A stretch of 11,283 nt of DNA from Syntrophomonadaceae bacterium (lineage in GTDB: Bacteria > Bacillota > Dethiobacteria > DTU022): contig PWFM01000155.1 of NCBI GenBank assembly GCA_003553895.1, positions 1-11,283 on the forward strand, in the 5' to 3' direction. The notes beneath the pieces are model-generated. The model was not told the DNA's origin and made no database searches. It saw only the letters and a program-made list of their open reading frames with translations. Positions 7,327 through 11,283 of this stretch are shown piece after piece; position 1 is the stretch's first letter, and every line of letters starts with the position of its first letter. The position numbers and the translations under genes were made by a program.

Positions 7327-9231
7327 ATGAGTCCTTTTCCTGAAGCCAGGGTTTTAGATGTTGATTTAAGCAGTGGAACTGTGTCTGCGAAAACGATACC
7401 GGGAGAAATATACCGCCTTTATCCGGGCGGTTCTGCCCTTGGCCTTTATCTTTTTTTGAACGAAATTGAAGCAGGGGTCGATCCGCTTTCTGCTAACAAT
7501 GTCCTTGTCATGGCAGTTTCACCTATAACCGGCCTGCCCATCAGCGGGCTGAGCAGGGTTAATGTGACCACAAAAAGCCCGCTTACAGGAGCCATAGCCG
7601 ACAGTCAGGCCGGAGGGTTTTTCCCGGTCGAACTTAAAGCCAATGGCTGGGAAGCGGTTATGTTCAGGGGACGGGCTCCGGATCCTGTTTATCTTTATAT
7701 TAATGGCGATCAGGCCGAACTGCGCAGCGCTGCATCGTGCTGGGGGAAAGTAACCGGGGAGGCTGAAAAAACGATCCGGGCGGAACTGGATCAAAAAGAT
7801 GTTCAGATCGCCCAGATCGGCCCGGCCGGAGAAAATATGGTTAGATATGCTTCGATCATGAACATGTGCAACCGGGCCAACGGCCGGACTGGAACCGGAG
7901 CGGTTATGGGCTCAAAAAACCTGAAAGCAGTGGTAGTAAAAAAAGGAAAGAAGCCGAAACCGGTCGAACAGGAAAGGGTAAAGGAGCTTTCTTCTGCTGC
8001 GCCGGAGCGGATCCGGAATAATAGTGTCTTGAGCAACCTGGCGGAAAACGGCACTTCCGGGGACCTGGAGAGTTTAAACCTGGTCGGTTACCTTGTCACC
8101 AGGAACTGGCAGTCAGGCTGGTTCCCCGAAGGAGCAAATCAGATTACCGGCACAACAATGACTGAAAGCATCCTCAAGAAAAGGGACACCTGTTACGGAT
8201 GCGTTGTAAGGTGCAAGCGGGTAGTTGAGGTGCCGGGTGTGATCGATCCTCTTTACGGGGGCCCTGAGTTCGAAACCTGTGCCGCCATCGGTTCCTACTG
8301 CGGCATTAAAAACCTGGAAGCTATTGCCCAGGCCAACCAGCTTTGCAATATGTATGGCCTTGATACCATATCCTGCGGCGCAACGATCTCTTTTGCCATG
8401 GAATGTTTCGAAAAAGGCCTGCTGACCCGGGACGATACGGGAGGGCTGGAACTGACATTTGGTAATGAAGAGGTTTTGCCGGAAATAATTGAACAGATTA
8501 CCTTCAAGAAAGGCCTTGGCGCCCTGCTGGCGGAAGGAAGCAAAATAGCTTCCAGGAAACTGGGAGGAGAGGCGCTGGATTTGAGCATTACTGCAAAAGG
8601 CCAGGAACTGCCGGCTCATATGCCCCAGCAGAAACCGTCATTGGGATTAATATATGCAGTCAACTCGCAAGGAGCTGATCACCAGTCCAGCGCCCATGAC
8701 ACGGTTTTGACCGCCAACCCGAAAAGTAGGACCTGGGTGAAGCTGAACCAGCTCGGCATCTGGAAAGGTTACCGGCCCGACCAGGATACAGGCATAGATG
8801 AGGAAAAGGTGCGTTTTGCCTTTAACAGCCAGTGTTTTTATGCCCTGGCGGACAGCCTCTGTCTCTGCCATTTTGTATGGGGGCCCGCCTGGCATGTATA
8901 TGGCCCCGGTGAGCTGGTGGACCTGTGCCGCTACGGCCTGGGATGGGATACCTCCTTATTTGAATTGATGCTGGCCGGAGAGCGGCGGATTAATATGATG
9001 CGCTTTTTTAACGCCCGCGAAGGGTTTGGCAAAACAGATGATATTTTGCCGGAACGGATTTTTGAAGCTCTTCCCAATGGGCCCTCGGAAGGTGCGGCGC
9101 TTGACCGGGAAGAGTTTGAGTCGGCTCGTGATCTTTATTACCGTTTTGCCGGCTGGGATCCCGAATCGGGCCATCCGGAGGAGGTCACCCTGAAGAGACT
9201 TTCCCTGGGCTGGCTTTTGGATAAAAAATAG
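7327..9231 (+). CDS. Aldehyde:ferredoxin oxidoreductase family protein (tungsto-/molybdopterin enzyme)
   Basis: A 634-residue cytoplasmic member of the AOR family, whose known members oxidise aldehydes to carboxylic acids (or reduce acids) with ferredoxin and a W- or Mo-bispterin plus one [4Fe-4S] cluster. The N-terminal AOR domain shows GGSALGLYLF, GLSRVNVTTKSPLTG (with Arg77) and GGFFPVELKANGWEAVMFRG. Three cluster ligands are in CYGCVVRC (Cys289, Cys292, Cys296), the same spacing as in Pyrococcus AOR. Pterin-contacting segments include NMYGLDTIS, GADHQSSAHD and DSLCLC at 509-514, whose last residue Cys514 is the likely fourth ligand. Length and residue order fit the family. ATG 7327 lies nine bases after AAAGGAG (7311-7317); a TTG at 7324 is also possible. 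The substrate cannot be read, and some members of this family differ from classical aldehyde oxidation. No ferredoxin-like subunit or molybdopterin-synthesis gene is adjacent. Transcription would come from the structured leader upstream. Confidence 0.93.
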   Translation: MSPFPEARVLDVDLSSGTVSAKTIPGEIYRLYPGGSALGLYLFLNEIEAGVDPLSANNVLVMAVSPITGLPISGLSRVNVTTKSPLTGAIADSQAGGFFPVELKANGWEAVMFRGRAPDPVYLYINGDQAELRSAASCWGKVTGEAEKTIRAELDQKDVQIAQIGPAGENMVRYASIMNMCNRANGRTGTGAVMGSKNLKAVVVKKGKKPKPVEQERVKELSSAAPERIRNNSVLSNLAENGTSGDLESLNLVGYLVTRNWQSGWFPEGANQITGTTMTESILKKRDTCYGCVVRCKRVVEVPGVIDPLYGGPEFETCAAIGSYCGIKNLEAIAQANQLCNMYGLDTISCGATISFAMECFEKGLLTRDDTGGLELTFGNEEVLPEIIEQITFKKGLGALLAEGSKIASRKLGGEALDLSITAKGQELPAHMPQQKPSLGLIYAVNSQGADHQSSAHDTVLTANPKSRTWVKLNQLGIWKGYRPDQDTGIDEEKVRFAFNSQCFYALADSLCLCHFVWGPAWHVYGPGELVDLCRYGLGWDTSLFELMLAGERRINMMRFFNAREGFGKTDDILPERIFEALPNGPSEGAALDREEFESARDLYYRFAGWDPESGHPEEVTLKRLSLGWLLDKK

Positions 9232-9482
9232 CGATTTTATTTCCTTAGTTGGTGAGGCAGCATTTTCAGGTCTTTTTGAGAGCACGTTGGGCCTGGAGTT
9301 ATAAGTCGACATATTTTTAGCCGGGCAGTTCCGGCAATTGTACGTTATAATGAATTTGCATGGAAGTGGCAGTTATAGTTCCGCAGTTACCTGGAAAAAG
9401 GAATAATCGGGGTTAAGCCCGCTATATATGCGCTGGAATAAAAACGAGATTAAAACTTGTATGTTTTGGGAGTGATGTTGTT
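9232..9482 (+). other. Intergenic region between AOR-like gene and hydrolase
   Basis: A 251-base gap with no credible gene. It contains a perfect TATAAT at 9346-9351 with no good -35 box at 16-18 bases, which could be a weak or activator-dependent promoter for the hydrolase, about 130 bases before its start. Around it, ATTGTA-CGT-TATAAT (9337-9351) is an imperfect dyad. CGGG and CCCG around 9408-9421 form only a 4-base stem. No clear terminator for the AOR-like gene is seen. Confidence 0.3.
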
Positions 9483-10469
9483 TTGAAAGGCCGGGGCAGG
9501 AATTCCGATCTGGCGGTAAAAATTATTAAAAAAACGGCCGCGTTCCTGGCAGCTCTCTTTATCCTGTTCAGTATTGTTCCCTATCTAATTGCTACAGAAG
9601 ACGCGGGTTTAACCCGGGAAGATCTGGCCTTTTCCAATAGCGAATTTATTGAGATTAATGGAATTGAACTGCACTATCGAAAATGGCCCCGTATCAATGA
9701 CATGGACAAAAATGTCCTGCTGGTCCATGGGTTGGGCGCATCGACTTTTTCCTGGCGCTATACTGCCCCTGTATTTCAGGAAAAAGGGTTCCGGGTGGTA
9801 GCTGTGGATTTGCCCGGTTTTGGTTTGAGCGAACGGAGGATGGGCCTGGACCATTCTGCTGAAGCCCGGGGAGAATTGCTGTGGGCCATGCTGGAAAATC
9901 TGTTTCCAGGAACACAGTGGAACCTGGTCGGACATTCGATGGGTGGCGCAACTGTTACCGCCATGGCTTTACAGAGGCCGGAACAAACAGAAAGCCTCAC
10001 CCTGGCTGCAGGGGCTCTTGTCCCCGCCGAACCCTCACCATACATGTTTTTGCTTCAATATCCACCGGTTGGGCAGTGGGCTAATATTTTCAGCAGCCGT
10101 CTCCTTTCCGATGAAAGCCGGATTGAAGAGCTTCTGACCTCTGCTTACGGGCAGCAGCCTGCCGAACATGAAGTAAAAGGCTATTACCTGCCCTTGAATA
10201 TTGAAAACACATCAGCAATATGGCCTGATTTGCTCAGGACTGTTCAAGATCCACTTTTAGATCATCTTGGTCAGCTAAAGATGCCGGTGCTTTGCATCTG
10301 GGGGGGAGATGACCAGTGGGTTCCCCTGGAACAGGGGATACAAATAGATCGGTTGCTGCCAAATTCAAAACTGGTGGTTATTGAGAATGAAGGGCACTGT
10401 CCCATGGAAACCGCCCCGGACCGGTTTGACCGTAAAGTGGCCGATTTTATAACTGGCAGTTCTTATTAA
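9483..10469 (+). CDS. Membrane-anchored or secreted alpha/beta hydrolase
   Basis: A 328-residue alpha/beta hydrolase fold protein, probably an esterase or lipase-like hydrolase. Basic residues are followed by a hydrophobic segment (about 18-36, AAFLAALFILFSIVPYLIA), which acts as a signal anchor or uncleaved signal peptide and places the enzyme outside the membrane. The catalytic domain has the oxyanion motif VHGLGAS (81-87), the nucleophile elbow GHSMGG with Ser152, the acid Asp277 in GGDDQWVP, and His305 in NEGHCP, so the triad is complete. The motif order matches abhydrolase-1 enzymes such as haloperoxidase- or C-C hydrolase-like proteins; the substrate is unknown. The start is a TTG, ten bases after GGGAG (9468-9472); no in-frame ATG precedes the hydrophobic segment, and the first internal ATG would remove it. 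A four-codon ORF (ATG 9475 to TGA 9486) overlaps the TTG. Confidence 0.88.
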   Translation: MKGRGRNSDLAVKIIKKTAAFLAALFILFSIVPYLIATEDAGLTREDLAFSNSEFIEINGIELHYRKWPRINDMDKNVLLVHGLGASTFSWRYTAPVFQEKGFRVVAVDLPGFGLSERRMGLDHSAEARGELLWAMLENLFPGTQWNLVGHSMGGATVTAMALQRPEQTESLTLAAGALVPAEPSPYMFLLQYPPVGQWANIFSSRLLSDESRIEELLTSAYGQQPAEHEVKGYYLPLNIENTSAIWPDLLRTVQDPLLDHLGQLKMPVLCIWGGDDQWVPLEQGIQIDRLLPNSKLVVIENEGHCPMETAPDRFDRKVADFITGSSY

Positions 10470-10473
10470 CTGC

Positions 10474-10501
10474 GGCATGGAAGATCTTTGCCAGCTCTTT
10501 T
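10474..10501 (+). terminator. Weak hairpin with T-run after the hydrolase gene
   Basis: GGCA (10474-10477) pairs with TGCC (10489-10492), with partial pairing inside around GGAAGATCT, and a short T-rich tail (CTCTTTT) follows. It starts four bases after the hydrolase stop. The stem is interrupted and short, so the call is weak. Confidence 0.3.
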
Positions 10502-10570
10502 ATGAGTGAATATTAGAGTGTCTACTGTGCAGGACCTAACACTAAAGCTTTTCATGAAGGATAGTGAAGA

Positions 10571-11283
10571 ATGCGCATAGCTAAAACGACTTGCCCCCTG
10601 GACTGCTTTGATCAATGTGCTTTGCTGGTCGGTGAAGAAGGGGGCAGAGTTATATCAATTAAAGCCGATCCGGACCAGCCTGATAATTGCGGGATAATTT
10701 GCAGTAAAGGCAGAAAGCATGAGGAGCGGATCAATCATCCCGAGCGCCTGCGCTATCCTCTTGTCAAACGGAATGGGACCTTTGAAAGGATAAGCTGGGC
10801 AGAAGCCTTGGAGATTATAGGAGTTAAGATAAAGCAGGCCCTGGATTCGAAAGGCCCCCTGTCGCTGCTGCATTATTATGATGCCGGCTATAGCGGGTTG
10901 ATCAAGAACCTGGAGGCTCGTTTTTTTAGCGCCCTGGGCGGATGCACCGTCCATCAGGGCAGCCTTTGCTGGGGCGCCGGCCTGGCCGCCCAAAAATATG
11001 ATTTCGGTGATGTTGTCGCTCATCCTTACCACGATCTAACCAATGCAAAACTGATCCTGATCTGGGGGCGCAACCCGGCCCATACTTCCCTTCACCTCCA
11101 TACTTTCATCAGCAGGGCAAAACGGGAAGGGGCCCGGGTAGTCTTGATCGATCCGGTCCGCACCGCAACCGCTTCTGTTGCGGATAAATATCTGAGGGTA
11201 AAACCGGGAACTGATGGAGCCCTGGCCCTGGCCATGGCCGGGGTTATAATAGACCGGAACCTGGCCGATTGGAACTTTATCGA
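10571..11283 (+). CDS. Molybdopterin (Mo/W-bisPGD) oxidoreductase, N-terminal part
   Basis: The first 237 codons of a DMSO-reductase superfamily enzyme; the rest lies beyond the window. The N-terminal [4Fe-4S] site is TCPLDCFDQC with Cys8, Cys12 and Cys16 and then Cys44 in ICSKGR, a C-x3-C-x3-C arrangement seen in the thiosulfate/polysulfide reductase-like and uncharacterised oxidoreductases of this superfamily. The following molybdopterin domain has NHPERLRYPL, the linker WAEAL, QGSLCWGAG with Cys133 as probable metal ligand, and the cofactor-binding stretches LILIWGRNPAHTS and ARVVLIDPVRTATA. There is no twin-arginine signal before the cluster, so this part should be cytoplasmic. The start ATG has AAGGA (10557-10561) nine bases upstream. 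It sits 101 bases after the hydrolase. Substrate and partner subunits cannot be judged from this fragment. Confidence 0.93.
   Translation, partial: MRIAKTTCPLDCFDQCALLVGEEGGRVISIKADPDQPDNCGIICSKGRKHEERINHPERLRYPLVKRNGTFERISWAEALEIIGVKIKQALDSKGPLSLLHYYDAGYSGLIKNLEARFFSALGGCTVHQGSLCWGAGLAAQKYDFGDVVAHPYHDLTNAKLILIWGRNPAHTSLHLHTFISRAKREGARVVLIDPVRTATASVADKYLRVKPGTDGALALAMAGVIIDRNLADWNFI

Noticed and set aside
9337..9351. ATTGTA-CGT-TATAAT as a Crp/Fnr-type operator
   Set aside because: The half sites do not match TTGAT/TGTGA consensus and one position breaks the dyad; it is more simply a -10 box with AT-rich flanks.
9326..9390. Short repeats of GCAGTT and AGTTCCG before the hydrolase
   Set aside because: The copies are 6-7 bases, irregularly spaced and not longer than expected by chance.
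10655..11032. Minus-strand open frame of 125 codons
   Set aside because: It is a shadow of the molybdopterin oxidoreductase, whose plus-strand frame shows clear conserved motifs across the whole stretch.

Overview
This 11.3 kb window looks like a chromosomal segment of an anaerobic Firmicute of the Clostridia (Peptococcaceae or Moorella-like lineages would fit). This is an inference from strong GGAGG-type ribosome binding sites, near-consensus SigA-type promoters, use of a TTG start, a bacterial PolX with a PHP domain, and an aldehyde:ferredoxin oxidoreductase close to a second molybdopterin enzyme. No 16S or other phylogenetic marker is present, so the assignment is tentative.

Layout. The window opens with the last 62 codons of a PLP-dependent aminotransferase/C-S lyase (PatB/MalY type). 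A near-consensus promoter directly after its stop codon drives carA-carB, the two subunits of carbamoyl phosphate synthetase, which supplies pyrimidine and arginine synthesis. The pair stands alone, with no other pyr or arg gene in view. Next, on the minus strand and convergent with carB, is a small YjbQ/UPF0047 gene. It is divergent from polX, a family X DNA polymerase with a C-terminal PHP nuclease domain, which ends at a probable intrinsic terminator.

The last 4 kb carries redox genes. A 250-base leader with two adjacent hairpins precedes a tungsten/molybdenum aldehyde:ferredoxin oxidoreductase family gene. This is followed by a membrane-anchored or secreted alpha/beta hydrolase starting at TTG, and by the N-terminal third of a Mo/W-bisPGD oxidoreductase that runs off the window end. 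The AOR-like and molybdopterin proteins probably both need a pterin-bound Mo or W centre. The gaps between the three genes (251 and 101 bases) argue against one tight operon.

The genes are mostly well-known families with intact catalytic residues. I see no CRISPR array, transposon, tRNA, rRNA or defence system, and no strong evidence for an undescribed system. The parts most worth a second look are the structured AOR leader, the Cys-rich variant of the AOR cofactor motif, the ambiguous carA start, and the carAB promoter with its AT-rich dyad.
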